Positions 1 through 9,197 are shown, counted from the stretch's first letter. The stretch is DNA of 64,000 nt from CAVYXZ01 sp963772595 (GCA_963772595.1 CAVYXZ010000008.1:372001-436000); one strand, 5' to 3'. The notes: generated from the letters alone by a model not told the origin. A program made the numbers and translations.

Positions 1-259
1 GGGCATCGTGCAGGTAATTGGGCGAGCAGATACTGACCCACTGGACCCGCTTGGCCTCCGGGCCACGGCGCAGCCGTTCCACATGGCGGTCAAAGCGTTC
101 CGGTTCGGTAAAAAAGTCGATGTCCAGCGCGTAGGGATCCAGGATACCGACCGAATCGTTCTTATCCAGCGCGGCGACCAGATGGTTGCCTGTGTCGTAG
201 ATGGCGCGTAAATGGCGCGGCGCGATGTAACCGCCTACACCGATGATTGCAAAGTTCAC
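1..259 (-). CDS. wbpB: WbpB/WlbA-like UDP-sugar 3-dehydrogenase (Gfo/Idh/MocA), partial
   Basis: The 5' part (86 codons) of a gene that runs off the left edge. It starts at GTG 259 with AAGGA about 7 nt upstream. The N-terminus is a Rossmann nucleotide-binding strand-loop (FAIIGVGGYIAPRHLRAI). It is followed by ALDKNDSVGILDPYALDIDF and SVCSPNYLHDA, which are typical of the WlbA/WbpB group of the Gfo/Idh/MocA family. Known members oxidise UDP-N-acetylglucosaminuronate at C3 with NAD+ during synthesis of 2,3-diamino-uronic acid sugars of surface polysaccharide. The catalytic domain lies outside the window, so substrate specificity is inferred from the N-terminal signature only. Confidence 0.8.
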   Translation of the reverse strand, partial: MNFAIIGVGGYIAPRHLRAIYDTGNHLVAALDKNDSVGILDPYALDIDFFTEPERFDRHVERLRRGPEAKRVQWVSICSPNYLHDA

Positions 260-291
260 AGCGAATCCTTTCCTCCACACTTCGGGCCGGA

Positions 292-714
292 TTATACCGG
301 ATTCCCGGTAGGAGAGGTATGGTCGCTCGTCATACGCACATAGTGCTGAATATCCATCCGCCGCAGAATGGGACGTTCCAGGGGGCCGAAAGCCGCCCGC
401 CCGCTTGCGGGATCCATCGCTTCGATATGGTTAATCGTGTAGCGCTGGCCGTGATGCAGCAGTTCGCAATGCCCGGCGGCCTGCACATTGCGATACCAAT
501 CGACATGGGGACCGTAGGTGAGCGCAATGATGAAATCGCCGTCGCGGGGGATGGCAAAAATGGTCGCCTCGTAATGCCTGCCGCTGCGGCGGCCCGTGTG
601 ATACACGATGGCGAAGGGACCGAGCGGGGCATAAGCCAGGTAGCGCGTCAGGCGGTTGAGCACGTATTTGTTGAAGATGCGCACCCGGTCCAGAATTTGC
701 TGCTTGAGGCTCAA
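292..714 (-). CDS. DDN-like F420-type nitroreductase family protein (DUF385)
   Basis: A protein of about 140 residues with the core YHTGRRSGRHYEATIFAIP, then DGDFIIALTYG, then WYRNVQAAG. This pattern matches the deazaflavin-dependent nitroreductase/DUF385 split-barrel family, which binds F420 or related flavins. The reading frame is open to ATG 735, but no ribosome site precedes that ATG. A GGAGGGG lies inside the first codons, 9 nt before TTG 714, so I place the start at TTG 714 (M-S-L-K-Q). The gene is monocistronic, 33 nt from the WbpB-like gene. The cofactor (F420 versus FMN) and the substrate cannot be read from the sequence. Confidence 0.7.
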   Translation of the reverse strand: MSLKQQILDRVRIFNKYVLNRLTRYLAYAPLGPFAIVYHTGRRSGRHYEATIFAIPRDGDFIIALTYGPHVDWYRNVQAAGHCELLHHGQRYTINHIEAMDPASGRAAFGPLERPILRRMDIQHYVRMTSDHTSPTGNPV

Positions 715-812
715 GACACGTCCCCTCCAAATCACTGCTAATGCTGTCGAGTTTAACGTGCAGGCTGCATCTGTCCACCGGAAATTGGACAGCTTCGATG
801 GTTCCAGCGGCT

Positions 813-841
813 TTGCGGCGGACTCAGCGTAGTGTTATAAT
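813..841 (+). promoter_or_regulatory. sigma70-type promoter of the sdh operon
   Basis: TTGCGG, 17 nt spacer, TATAAT (836-841). It lies 30 nt before GGAGG and the TTG start of the sdhC-like gene. Confidence 0.55.
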
Positions 842-883
842 CCTGCCTCAGTTGTTTCCCCCTCTGGAACGGAGGTTATTACC

Positions 884-1891
884 TTGACATCACTGGTCAT
901 TACGGTCAGAGAATCGCTGCGTTACCGGGGCGCGACAGGACAGTGGAGTTGGATTCTACACCGCGTTGCCGGCCTGGGAACCCTGCTGTTTCTGATCCTT
1001 CACGTGATCGATACCTCCTGGGCCGTCTTCTACCCGGAAAAATACGTCGAAGCCATTGCAACCTACCAATCGCCCCTGTTCACCATCGGCGAGTTTGCCC
1101 TGGTCGCCTGCGTGGTCTATCACGCGATCAACGGCTTACGCATCATCCTGCTGGATTACCGCCCGGACCTGTGGCGTTTTCAGGCGCGGGCCTTCTGGAT
1201 TGTGCTGGCTGTCACCGCAATTATCCTGGTGCCGGTGATGATCCTGATGCTGGGCCACGTGCTTAATTTTTACGGCAGTGGATCGCCTGTGCTGCCCCTG
1301 AGCGATGTCATCGTGGCGCAGTTCCCCTTTGTCGCCGGTTTCGCGGCGGCCATCCTGGCGGCCCTGCTGTACTCGATGATTTATGGCGTCATCGCGGGCG
1401 ACCGTGGTCGGCAGACTTTGGCGCTGCGCCGCAGCAACATCGACCGTTTCTGGTGGTCGTTCATGCGCATCAGCGGCCTGCTGATTGTGCCGCTGGTCTT
1501 CGGCCATCTGGCGATGATGCACATTTTGCAGGGTGTCTTCGATCTGACGGCGCAGGGCAGCGGTATTGTCGGCACTACGGCCATCAACCAGACGGGGACC
1601 GCCGTCGAATTTGTCGCCAACCGCTGGAATCTGCTGGTGGGTGGCGTGGCGATCTGGCGCGCCTATGACTGCGCGCTGCTGGTACTGGTGGTGCTGCATG
1701 GTCTCAACGGGCTGCGCTACGTGCTGACCGATTACACGATGCAGTCGCCCATGCTGAGGCGGGCTGGCGTCTACCTGTGCGTGATTACAAGTGTCGTCCT
1801 CCTGGCGCTGGGCATTGGCGCGCTGGTGGGCACGATTGACCAGGCTGCGCTGCAAATGGCTGCTGACGCTGCCAGCAGGCTTTATCCGTAA
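884..1891 (+). CDS. sdhC: Succinate dehydrogenase membrane anchor, fused SdhC/SdhD-type
   Basis: The membrane cytochrome b subunit of succinate:quinone oxidoreductase, 335 residues long, whereas separate SdhC or SdhD subunits are usually 110-150. Two tandem halves are visible. The first has RVAGLGTLLFLILHVIDT and YHAINGLRIILLDY. The second has FMRISGLLIVPLVFGHLAMMHI and LHGLNGLRYVLTDY. Each half therefore carries the R-x-x-G helix start and the H-x-x-N-G-L-R motif with candidate haem-ligand histidines, suggesting an SdhC-SdhD fusion with two b-haem sites. The start is TTG 884, with GGAGG 8 nt upstream. It is followed 18 nt later by sdhA. The role is anchoring SdhA/B and passing electrons to quinone. 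Confidence 0.85.
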   Translation: MTSLVITVRESLRYRGATGQWSWILHRVAGLGTLLFLILHVIDTSWAVFYPEKYVEAIATYQSPLFTIGEFALVACVVYHAINGLRIILLDYRPDLWRFQARAFWIVLAVTAIILVPVMILMLGHVLNFYGSGSPVLPLSDVIVAQFPFVAGFAAAILAALLYSMIYGVIAGDRGRQTLALRRSNIDRFWWSFMRISGLLIVPLVFGHLAMMHILQGVFDLTAQGSGIVGTTAINQTGTAVEFVANRWNLLVGGVAIWRAYDCALLVLVVLHGLNGLRYVLTDYTMQSPMLRRAGVYLCVITSVVLLALGIGALVGTIDQAALQMAADAASRLYP

Positions 1892-1909
1892 AACTGAGGA
1901 ACTTTTCTT

Positions 1910-3733
1910 ATGCAAACACATCAGTTTGATGCCATCATCGTCGGCGCGGGTGGCGCAGGTCTGATGGCGGCCCTCTACGCCAGTCAGGGCGGGGCGCAGG
2001 TGGCGGTGGTCAGCAAGCTCTACCCGACCCGCAGCCACACCGGGGCAGCCCTGGGCGGCATCGGCGCGGCACTGGGTAATTATGAAGAAGACAAACCGCT
2101 GTGGCATATGTACGACACGGTCAAAGGCGGCGATTACCTGGCTGACCAAGACGCGGTACAGGTGCTGGCCGAAGAAGCCATCGACGCGGTGATCGAACTG
2201 GAACACATGGGGCTGCCTTTCGACCGCACGCCGGAAGGACGCATCAGCCAGCGGCGCTTTGGTGGGCACACCAGTAATTTTGGCGAGAAACCCGTGCGCC
2301 GGGCCTGCCATTCGGCGGATCGCACCGGCCACATGATCCTGCAAACGCTCTACCAGCAGTGCATCAAGAACCAGGTGCGCTTTTATGACGAGTATCAGGT
2401 CGTGGACCTGCTGGTCAATCAGGGTGCGGCGGTCGGCGTGGTGGCGATCCAGATCGGCACCGGTGAATATCACATCTTTCACGGCAAGGCGATCCTCTTC
2501 GCCACTGGCGGTTGGGGCCGGGTCTGGTCGATCACCAGCAACGCCCACAGCCTGACCGGCGACGGCACGGCCATCGTCTTCCGGCGCGGCGTGCCCATGC
2601 AAGATATGGAGTTCTACCAGTTTCACCCGACCGGGCTGTATGGTCTGGGGGTGCTGCTGACCGAGGGCATTCGCGGTGAGGGCGGCGTGCTGGTCAACCG
2701 CAACGGCGAACGCTTCATGGACCGTTACGCACCGCATATCAAAGATCTCGCCAGCCGGGATGTCGTCAGCCGGGCAATCTACCTGGAGCTTCAGGCCGGG
2801 CGCGGCATCGGCGGCAAACGCTATGTGCATCTCGACATTCGCCCGGAGACGGTCAACCGCTATCTGGCGGAAGCGGGCGAATCGCGGCGTATCGACCAGG
2901 AGTACATTATCCACAATCTGTCCGAAACGCTGGAAGTCTGCCGGACCTATGCCGGAGTGGACCCGCTGACGGAAGCCATGCCGGTGCATCCGACGGCGCA
3001 TTACGCGATGGGTGGTATTCCGACCAACGTCAACGCTGAGGTGGTGATCGACGCTAACTGGACGCCGATGCCGGGCCTGTACGCGGCGGGTGAGTGCGCC
3101 TGTGTGAGCTGTCACGGCGCGAACCGCCTGGGCACCAATTCGCTGGTCGATCTGGTGGTCTTTGGACGGCGCGGCGGGATGCAGATCGCCAAATTCGTCA
3201 AAGATGCCGATTTCATCCCTCTGCCGGAGAATCCGGCGGCGGAGGTTCAGGCCGAGTTCGAGCGCATTCGTAACAGCAAGGGCGGCAGCCGTGCCGGGGC
3301 CATGCGTCACGAGATGCAGAATACGATGATGGACAAGGTCGGCGTCTTCCGTGAGGAGGCCGGGATGCAGGAAGGGCTGGATGCGGTGCAGGCTCTGCGC
3401 GAGCGCTACCGGAGCGATCTGCACATTGACGACCGGGGCCAGGTCTTCAACACCGATGTGATGGAAGCCTGGGAACTGGGCTGTATGCTCGATATCGCCG
3501 TGACGACCGCCGCCAGCGCCTTGCAGCGCAAGGAGAGCCGGGGCGCGCACAGCCGTGAGGATTACCAGAAGCGCGACGACGAACACTGGATGGTGCATAC
3601 GCTGGCAACCATGCATAACGACTCGCCCTTCTCGGCCAAGCCGCTGACGCTGGACCTGAACACAGATAAGGCGGTCAACCGCAGCCTTGAGGCAGACGAT
3701 AAGCGTTTTGTGCCGAAGGAAAGAGTCTATTAG
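1910..3733 (+). CDS. sdhA: Succinate dehydrogenase flavoprotein subunit
   Basis: A 607-residue flavoprotein, full length for the family. The N-terminal FAD dinucleotide motif is IIVGAGGAGLMAAL (about residues 9-22). SHTGAALGGI contains the histidine position that covalently binds FAD in SdhA proteins. FHPTGLYGLGVLLTEGIRGE and HPTAHYAMGG carry substrate-binding and catalytic His/Arg residues, and GANRLGTNSLVDLVVFG is the conserved C-terminal FAD-binding motif. It oxidises succinate to fumarate in the TCA cycle. It lies between the fused anchor and sdhB; a 171-nt gap with palindromic repeats separates it from sdhB. Confidence 0.95.
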   Translation: MQTHQFDAIIVGAGGAGLMAALYASQGGAQVAVVSKLYPTRSHTGAALGGIGAALGNYEEDKPLWHMYDTVKGGDYLADQDAVQVLAEEAIDAVIELEHMGLPFDRTPEGRISQRRFGGHTSNFGEKPVRRACHSADRTGHMILQTLYQQCIKNQVRFYDEYQVVDLLVNQGAAVGVVAIQIGTGEYHIFHGKAILFATGGWGRVWSITSNAHSLTGDGTAIVFRRGVPMQDMEFYQFHPTGLYGLGVLLTEGIRGEGGVLVNRNGERFMDRYAPHIKDLASRDVVSRAIYLELQAGRGIGGKRYVHLDIRPETVNRYLAEAGESRRIDQEYIIHNLSETLEVCRTYAGVDPLTEAMPVHPTAHYAMGGIPTNVNAEVVIDANWTPMPGLYAAGECACVSCHGANRLGTNSLVDLVVFGRRGGMQIAKFVKDADFIPLPENPAAEVQAEFERIRNSKGGSRAGAMRHEMQNTMMDKVGVFREEAGMQEGLDAVQALRERYRSDLHIDDRGQVFNTDVMEAWELGCMLDIAVTTAASALQRKESRGAHSREDYQKRDDEHWMVHTLATMHNDSPFSAKPLTLDLNTDKAVNRSLEADDKRFVPKERVY

Positions 3734-3750
3734 CTAGTCGCCATGTTGTG

Positions 3751-3770
3751 GGCACAGCCCGCTGTGCCCC
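3751..3770. repeat. Dispersed short palindrome, variant 1
   Basis: GGGCACAGCCCGCTGTGCCC, with 9-bp perfect arms and a CC centre, followed by CTAC. It belongs to a family of GGG...CCCCTAC palindromes seen at five further places in the window, and it lies in the sdhA-sdhB gap. Confidence 0.7.
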
Positions 3771-3829
3771 TACGATGCTCAGGAAGAATGGGTAACACTG
3801 GCGAGTGTAAAGAGCGTGTAATCTGGTGG

Positions 3830-3879
3830 GGGCGATGCTTGCGTCGCCCAGAGCGGGTGAGGCAAGCCTCATCCCTACC
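3830..3879. repeat. Two adjacent dispersed palindromes (variants 2 and 3)
   Basis: GGGCGATGCTTGCGTCGCCC (3830-3849) is followed by GGGTGAGGCAAGCCTCATCCC and TACC (3855-3879). Both are near-perfect short inverted repeats with 2-nt centres, of the same architecture as the copy at 3751. They sit about 25 nt before sdhB and could fold in the sdhA-sdhB transcript. Confidence 0.6.
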
Positions 3880-3904
3880 GTCTGTGATGTGACCGAGGAT
3901 CGCC

Positions 3905-4654
3905 ATGAAAGTAACCTTCAGAATTCGACGCTACAACCCCGAAGCCAACGACGCGAAACCCTACTGGCAGGAGTTTACGCTGGACGAGGTGGAGCCGACC
4001 AACCGGGTGCTGGAGATGCTGCACCGCGTCAAGTGGGAGCAGGACGGTACGCTGGCTTTCCGGCGCTCCTGTTCCAGCGGAATCTGCGGCTCGGATGCCA
4101 TGCGCATCAACGGCAAGAATTCCCTGGCTTGCAAGCTGTTGATCCGGGATGTAGGCGAGAAGATTCAGGTGGAGCCGATCCTGGGGCTGCCGGTGATTAA
4201 AGACCTGATTGTCGATATGGACCCCTTCTTCGCGCATTACCGCCAGGTGATGCCCTACTTTGTGAACGACGATCCTGTCCCGGAAGATGGCCGCGAACGT
4301 CTGCAATCGCAGCGCGATAAAGATGTGATTACGGATACGACCAACTGTATCCTCTGCGCGGCCTGCACGACATCCTGCCCCAGCTTCTGGGCCAATGGCG
4401 ATTACGTCGGCCCGGCGGCAGTGGTTCAGGCGCACCGCTTCATCTTCGATACGCGCGATCAGGCGGCCAAGGACCGCTTGGACGTGCTGGCGGAACCGAA
4501 CGGCGTCTGGCGCTGCCGCACGATCTATAACTGCACCCCGGCCTGTCCACGCGGCATTCAGGTAACACGGGCGCTGGGCGAGGTCAAGCTGGCGATTCAG
4601 AAGGGATCACGCGAGGGCATTATCGACCCGGATAACATCCCGGTGCATCACTGA
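3905..4654 (+). CDS. sdhB: Succinate dehydrogenase iron-sulfur subunit
   Basis: A 249-residue iron-sulfur subunit. The [2Fe-2S] ligands are in SCSSGICGSDAM and LAC (C56, C61, D64, C76; Asp as third ligand also occurs in E. coli SdhB). The ferredoxin-like half has NCILCAACTTSCPSFW (C148, C151, C154, C158), then C204, C210 and C214 in YNCTPACPRG, giving the [4Fe-4S] and [3Fe-4S] clusters. It carries electrons from SdhA flavin to quinone. GAGG lies upstream of ATG 3905. The 3' end overlaps the convergent yihY gene by 7 nt. Confidence 0.95.
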   Translation: MKVTFRIRRYNPEANDAKPYWQEFTLDEVEPTNRVLEMLHRVKWEQDGTLAFRRSCSSGICGSDAMRINGKNSLACKLLIRDVGEKIQVEPILGLPVIKDLIVDMDPFFAHYRQVMPYFVNDDPVPEDGRERLQSQRDKDVITDTTNCILCAACTTSCPSFWANGDYVGPAAVVQAHRFIFDTRDQAAKDRLDVLAEPNGVWRCRTIYNCTPACPRGIQVTRALGEVKLAIQKGSREGIIDPDNIPVHH

Positions 4655-5614
4655 GCCGGATCCTTTTCTCGGACAGGTGTTGTTGTGTCCTCGACAGGTT
4701 CAGGTCGTCCGGCTTCGTCTAAGGCGGCATGTTTCTTCGCGCGATGCGCATTGGCGGCGGGGTGGATACCCTGGCCGTAGCGCCGGGCGTAGACAAAGGT
4801 CAGTTCTGCGCCGAAGAAGAGAATCTGCGTCGAGTAGTAAATCCACAGCATCAAAATGACCAGCGAGCCTGCCGCCCCGTAGACCGAGCCGATACTGCTG
4901 CGGCGGAAGTAGAAGCTAATCAGGTTCTCGCCGATGGTGAAGAGCAGGCCGGTGACGAACGCGCCCGGCAGGATGTCGCGCCAGCGGACTCTGCCCGCCG
5001 GGACGTATTTGAACAGCAGGGCGAACAGGCCAGTAATGACGGCCAGGCTGACTACGGTGTTTATCAGGCCGGTCAGCAGTTGAATGCCGGGCAGGTAAAG
5101 CTCAATCTCGGTGGTGACGGCGGACAGGATCGTGTTAATCAGCAGGGTGGCGATCAGGGCGAAACCGATTGCCATCACCATCAGAATGGCGATGCCGCGC
5201 TTGAGCAGCATGGCGACGATACCGGAGCGGTCGGCGTAAGGTTCCAGTTCCCAGATGGCGTTGAGCGAATCGTAAAGCTGAAGGAAGGCCCCGCTGGCCC
5301 CGAAGATAATCAGCGCGGTACTGGCGAGGGTCGCCACCAGACCGGCCCCCAGCTGCGTGGCATTGTTAATCAGGTCGCTGACCATTCCAGCGGCGTCAGG
5401 TCCGGCGACCAAGGTCACCTGGTTCATGATCTCGCTGCGGACCGACTGCTGGCCGACGATGACACCGGCGACGGCGACGATCAGCACCAGGGTGGGCGCG
5501 AGGGAGAGCATTGTGTAGAACGACAGCGCCGCTGCCAGCCGGGGGACGCGGTCGGCATTCCAGGCTTTGATGGAGTTCTTTCAGGACCTCAATGATTTCG
5601 CGGAGAAGCTTCAT
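4648..5614 (-). CDS. YihY/BrkB-family inner-membrane protein (frameshifted near 5' end)
   Basis: A multi-pass membrane protein of the YihY/BrkB family. Downstream of 5511 the uninterrupted frame gives about six hydrophobic helices and the family signatures FGASGAFLQLYDSLNAIWEL, RWRDILPGAFVTGLLF and YGAAGSLVILMLWIYYSTQI. The N-terminus (MKLLREIIEVLK, ATG 5614) and the following SIKAWNADRVPRLAAALSFY segment are in different frames, joined by a single-base shift around 5575-5582. With the shift corrected the protein is about 320 residues. The C-terminal tail is charged and cytoplasmic. The biochemical function is unknown; older RNase BN labels for this family were withdrawn. It is convergent with sdhB. 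Confidence 0.85.
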
Positions 5615-5652
5615 AACTGCGGGTAGGTTCCTCATAATTGTCTGAACGGGTA

Positions 5653-5681
5653 TTAAATCGTTCGCTGGCTCATGATAGAAT
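5653..5681 (+). promoter_or_regulatory. Candidate promoter of the pdh operon
   Basis: TTAAAT, 17 nt, TAGAAT (5676-5681), preceded by TGA, which makes an extended -10 (TGnTAGAAT). Start of transcription would leave a leader of about 130 nt before pdhA. Confidence 0.4.
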
Positions 5682-5703
5682 GAACGGTGCTTGTCCGGGG
5701 CTG

Positions 5704-5727
5704 ACCCGTAAGGTACACTTACCGGGT
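5704..5727 (+). promoter_or_regulatory. Leader stem-loop 1 upstream of pdhA
   Basis: ACCCGTAAG (5704-5712) can pair with CTTACCGGGT (5718-5727), with one bulged base. It lies in the non-coding leader of the pyruvate dehydrogenase operon. Confidence 0.4.
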
Positions 5728-5767
5728 AAATTCACCAGACGCATCCTGGCGTACAAACGATTTCTCG

Positions 5768-5802
5768 AATTGACCTTCTTCCATTGTGCCCGAAGGTCAA
5801 TT
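5768..5802 (+). promoter_or_regulatory. Perfect 11-bp inverted repeat just before the pdhA ribosome site
   Basis: AATTGACCTTC (5768-5778) and GAAGGTCAATT (5792-5802) are exact reverse complements around a 13-nt loop. The element ends 6 nt before GGAGG (5809). It may be a repressor operator or an RNA hairpin acting on translation initiation. It is not followed by a T-run, so it is not an intrinsic terminator. Confidence 0.55.
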
Positions 5803-5818
5803 GCCTGTGGAGGGTCAC

Positions 5819-6794
5819 ATGGCTAAACCCAATAAGGAAACACTCCTGGATTGGTATCGGAAGATGGTCCTGATCCGGGAATTCGAAGAGACCTGTCACG
5901 ATTTATACTGGCAGAAAAGGATTACCGGTGTCTATTTGCACCTCTACAGCGGCCACGAAGCGGTCGGCGTGGGGGCGCTGGCGGCGCTGCGCTCCAATGA
6001 CAACGTCATCACCGCCTATCGCGATCACGGCGTGGCGCTGATCCGCGGCCTGGACCCACGGCGCTTGATGGCCGAGATGATGGGCAAGAAGACCGGGGTC
6101 AGCGGCGGCAAGGGCGGCTCGATGCACCTGGCAAGCAAGGAGAAAAATTTCTGGGGCGGCTACGCCATCGTCGGCGGGCATTTACCGCTGGCGGCGGGCA
6201 TCGCCCTGGAATCGCGTTATAACGATAAGGACACGGTCACACTGTCCTTCGTCGGCGACGGCGCGACCAATAACGGTTATTTCCATGAAGCGCTCAACAT
6301 CAGCGCGGTATGGAGCCTGCCGGTCGTGTGGCTGATCGAGAATAATTTCTACGGCATGGGCACCCGAGTCGAGGATGCCGCCGGACAGCCCGAACTCTAC
6401 AAGCGCGCGGTCTCCTACAACATGGAGACGCTTGGGGCGGGTAGACGGCCAGAACGTGATCGAAGTCAACGAGGTTCTGACCAAAGCGGTAGAGTATGCG
6501 CGCAACAATGGGCCGGTGTTGGTCGAGGCGATCACCTACCGTTACCGGGGGCATGGCGTCTCGGACCGGCAGTACAACGAGCGCCTCAGTGATGAACTGG
6601 AGCAGTGGAAAGCCCACCGTGACCCGATCACCATCCTCGGCGAGCACCTGACCGAGAATTACAAGGATATCGAAGGCGATATGCACAAGCTCGAAGACGA
6701 GGCTCGCAAGATTGTGGATGATGCGGTTGAATTTGCCGAGAGCAGCCCGGCTCCGGGTTACGACGATCTCGTGCATAACGTCTACGTGGAATAG
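5819..6794 (+). CDS. pdhA: Pyruvate dehydrogenase E1 component, alpha subunit (one frameshift)
   Basis: A thiamine-diphosphate-dependent E1alpha that decarboxylates pyruvate (or a branched 2-oxo acid) and passes the acyl group to E2. ATG 5819 follows GTGGAGGG. Visible features are YRDHGVALIRG, GGKGGSMH, and the ThDP-binding motif GDGATNNGYFHEALN (GDG...N). The frame breaks at the G-run 6434-6437: removing one G restores METLGRVDGQNV and the C-terminal half (YRYRGHGVSDRQ to NVYVE, stop 6794). Corrected length is about 325 residues. The PDH rather than branched-chain assignment rests on general similarity and operon order. Confidence 0.9.
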
Positions 6795-6804
6795 GACAGC
6801 AACG

Positions 6805-7789
6805 ATGGCAGACGCAAGAAATCAGCCGATGCGGGAGGCCTTGCGCAAGGCCCTGCATGAAGAAATGGTCCGCGATGAACGTGTCTTCGTCATGGGCGAA
6901 GAAGTCGGGCTGTGGCAGGGGACCCACCGTGTCACGCGCGGCTTTTACGAGGAATTCGGCGCGAAGCGTGTGCGCGATACGCCAATTTCGGAGATGGCGA
7001 TTGCGGGTACGGCGGTCGGCGCGGCGATGGCCGGGCTGCGTCCGGTGGCGGAGATCATGACGATCAACTTCGCCTTCCTGGCGCTGGATGCCATCGTGAA
7101 CCATGCCGCCAAGATTCACTATATGTTCGATGGCGAGTTTACCGTTCCGCTGGTGATCCGCGCGGCCAGCGGCTGGGGCGACCAGGCGACGGCCACGCAT
7201 TCGCACACACCGGAGCCGATCTTCGCGCATTTCCCCGGCCTCTATGTCGGCTGTCCCTCGACTTCCGGGCGATGCCTACGGGATGCTCAAGGCTTCCATT
7301 CGCACGGATAACCCGGTGCTGTTTACCGAGAGCATCGCCCTGTATTCGCGGCCTGGCCCGGTGCCGGATGACCCGGATTACATGATCCCCATCGGCAAAG
7401 GCGATATTAAGCGCGAAGGCAGCGACGTAACGCTCGTGGCTTATGCGCGCGGTGTCGATTGGGCGCTGAACGCGGCGCGGCAGCTTGAACGCGACGGCAT
7501 CGACTGTGAAGTGGTCGATATGCGCTGGCTGCGCCCGCTGGATCTGGACCTGGTCTTCGAGAGCTTCAAGAAGACCAATCGTTGTGTCATTGTCGAAGAA
7601 TCGCTGCCGATGTACAGCTTTGGCAGTGAGATCGCCGCACAGATTCAGGAGCACTGTTTCGATTACATGGACGCGCCTATCAAGCGCGTGACGGCGATGG
7701 ATGTGCCGCTGCCTTTCGCCAAAGAGATCGAACACATGGCTCTGCCGGATGTGGAGAAGGTCGTTAGAGCGGTGAAGGAGATTGTCTGA
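6805..7789 (+). CDS. pdhB: Pyruvate dehydrogenase E1 component, beta subunit (one frameshift)
   Basis: E1beta, the transketolase-like partner of E1alpha. It starts at ATG 6805, ten nt after pdhA. Recognisable segments are EEVGLWQGTHRVTRGFYEEF, DTPISEMAIAGTAVGAAMAG, and the C-terminal transketolase domain with EVVDMRWLRPLDLD and IVEESLPMYSFG. The frame shifts once at about 7262-7266: the motif VGCPST[P]GDAYGMLKASIRT spans it, one extra T. Corrected length is about 327 residues, normal for the family. Its TGA stop at 7787-7789 is directly followed by the ATG of pdhC at 7791. Confidence 0.9.
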
Positions 7790-7790
7790 G

Positions 7791-9049
7791 ATGGCTCAGG
7801 ATATTACCGCCACGATGGATGGCACGCTGCTCAACTGGCTCAAGTCAGTCGGTGAAAGCGTGAGCAGCGGTGATGTAATCGCCGAGATGGATGCCGATAA
7901 GGCGACCGTTGAAATCGAAGCGCCGGGCGACGGCGTGCTGATCGCGCAGTCGGCCCAGCCGGGCGACGAGGTCAGCGAAGGCGCAGTCATCGGCCAGCTT
8001 GGCGCAGCGGGTGAAGCCGCGCAGAACGGCGGCCAGTCCGCAGCCCGCCCCGGTTCTGCAGGCCGAAGCAGCGTCCAATGGTAAAGCTGCCGAGCAGCCC
8101 GCTGCTGTGGCTGAAGCACACTCGAACGGCGCACAGACCGCTGCGACCACGCCGGAAGGCCGCATCAGGATCTCGCCGCATTGCCCGGCGCATGGCCGAG
8201 GCGCAGGGCATTGACCTTCAGGCGGTGCAGGGCAGCGGACCCGGTGGCCGGATCGTCAAGGCCGACATCGAGAACTATACGCCTGCCCCGGCCAAAGCCG
8301 CTTCGGCTGCGCCCCTGCCGGCACCCCAGCACACACCGCCGGCAGAGAAACCGATGATGTGGAGTACCTGGATATTTCCACGATGCGCCGCCGGATCGCC
8401 GCCGGAACAGTCGAGAGCCAGCAGAACGTCCCGCATTTCTACGTGACAATGGACATCGACGTGACGGCTCTGATGGCGATGCGCAAGGCGGTCAACGCCA
8501 GCCTGGACGAAGGCGACACGCGCGTCAGCGTCAACGACCTGCTGGTCAAGGCGACTGCCCTGACGCTGCGCGATTTCCCCAACCTGAACTCGCATTACTA
8601 CGGCGACAAGATCGCCCATTTCAAGCACATCAACATCGGGATCGCGGTCGCGCCGCCAGAGGGCGGGGTGATTTACATCGTCGCGCCGGATGCCGATAAG
8701 ACCTCACTGGGGACACTGGCGGCGGAGAACAAAGCCAAAGCCGTGCGCGCCCGTGAAGGCAAGATTAAGCCTGCCGACGTGCAGGGCGTCGACCTTCTCG
8801 ACCAGCAATCTGGGGGCCTGGGGCGTCGAGCATTTCGCGGCGATCATCAACCCGCCGGAAGCCGGAGTGCTGGCCTTTGGCGCGGCCCGCAAAGAGCCGG
8901 TCGTCAAGGAAGATGGCACACTGGGCGTGGGCGAACGGATGCGCGCGACGATCAGCGTCGATCACCGCATCAGCGACGGCGCGGAAGGCGCAGACTTCCT
9001 CAAGGCCTTCAAGGCGCTGCTGGAAAATCCGATGCGGCTGCTGCTGTAG
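7791..9049 (+). CDS. pdhC: Dihydrolipoamide acetyltransferase E2 (four frameshifts)
   Basis: E2 of the 2-oxoacid dehydrogenase complex. Domain order across the corrected frames: a lipoyl domain with the lipoylated lysine in EMDADKATVEIEAPGDG (K37); an Ala/Pro-rich linker; a peripheral subunit-binding domain (ARRMAEAQGIDLQAVQGSG); then the catalytic acyltransferase domain ending in SVDHRISDGAEGADFL, the H-x-x-x-D-G active site. Frame changes are needed near 8035, 8179, 8353 and 8792; protein motifs are intact on both sides of each. GGTGAAGGAG precedes ATG 7791. No E3 gene is present in the window. A divergent copy of its last 22 codons lies at 10407-10475. Confidence 0.88.
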
Positions 9050-9090
9050 GGATATGACCGCGCGTCCATCAAACCCTAGGTTCCGAAACA

Positions 9091-9126
9091 AAAGGCCCCT
9101 CCTTATTCTGTGAGGGGCCTTTTTTG
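9091..9126 (+). terminator. Intrinsic terminator after pdhC
   Basis: A 9-bp stem AGGCCCCTC/GAGGGGCCT (9093-9101 and 9112-9120) followed by a T-run (9120-9125). A-rich sequence on the 5' side could let it act on both strands. Confidence 0.85.
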
Positions 9127-9168
9127 TGGGAAATCTATCTTTGAAACTCCTGCCATAGAAGCGTCAAT

Positions 9169-9197
9169 TTGAGTCCACTGCTAGACTGTGGTTTAAT
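9169..9197 (+). promoter_or_regulatory. Promoter of the REC-histidine kinase gene
   Basis: TTGAGT, 17 nt, TTTAAT (9192-9197) with TGG before the -10 (extended -10). It lies 78 nt upstream of the start at 9276, in an AT-richer stretch after the pdhC terminator. Confidence 0.5.

Noticed and set aside
1136..3616. Minus-strand open frame of 826 codons
   Set aside because: It is antisense to sdhC and sdhA, has His/Arg/Gln-rich shadow composition and no motif; a product of high GC third positions.
4729..5595. Plus-strand open frame of 288 codons
   Set aside because: Antisense to yihY, shadow composition with Gln/Asp/Gly runs.
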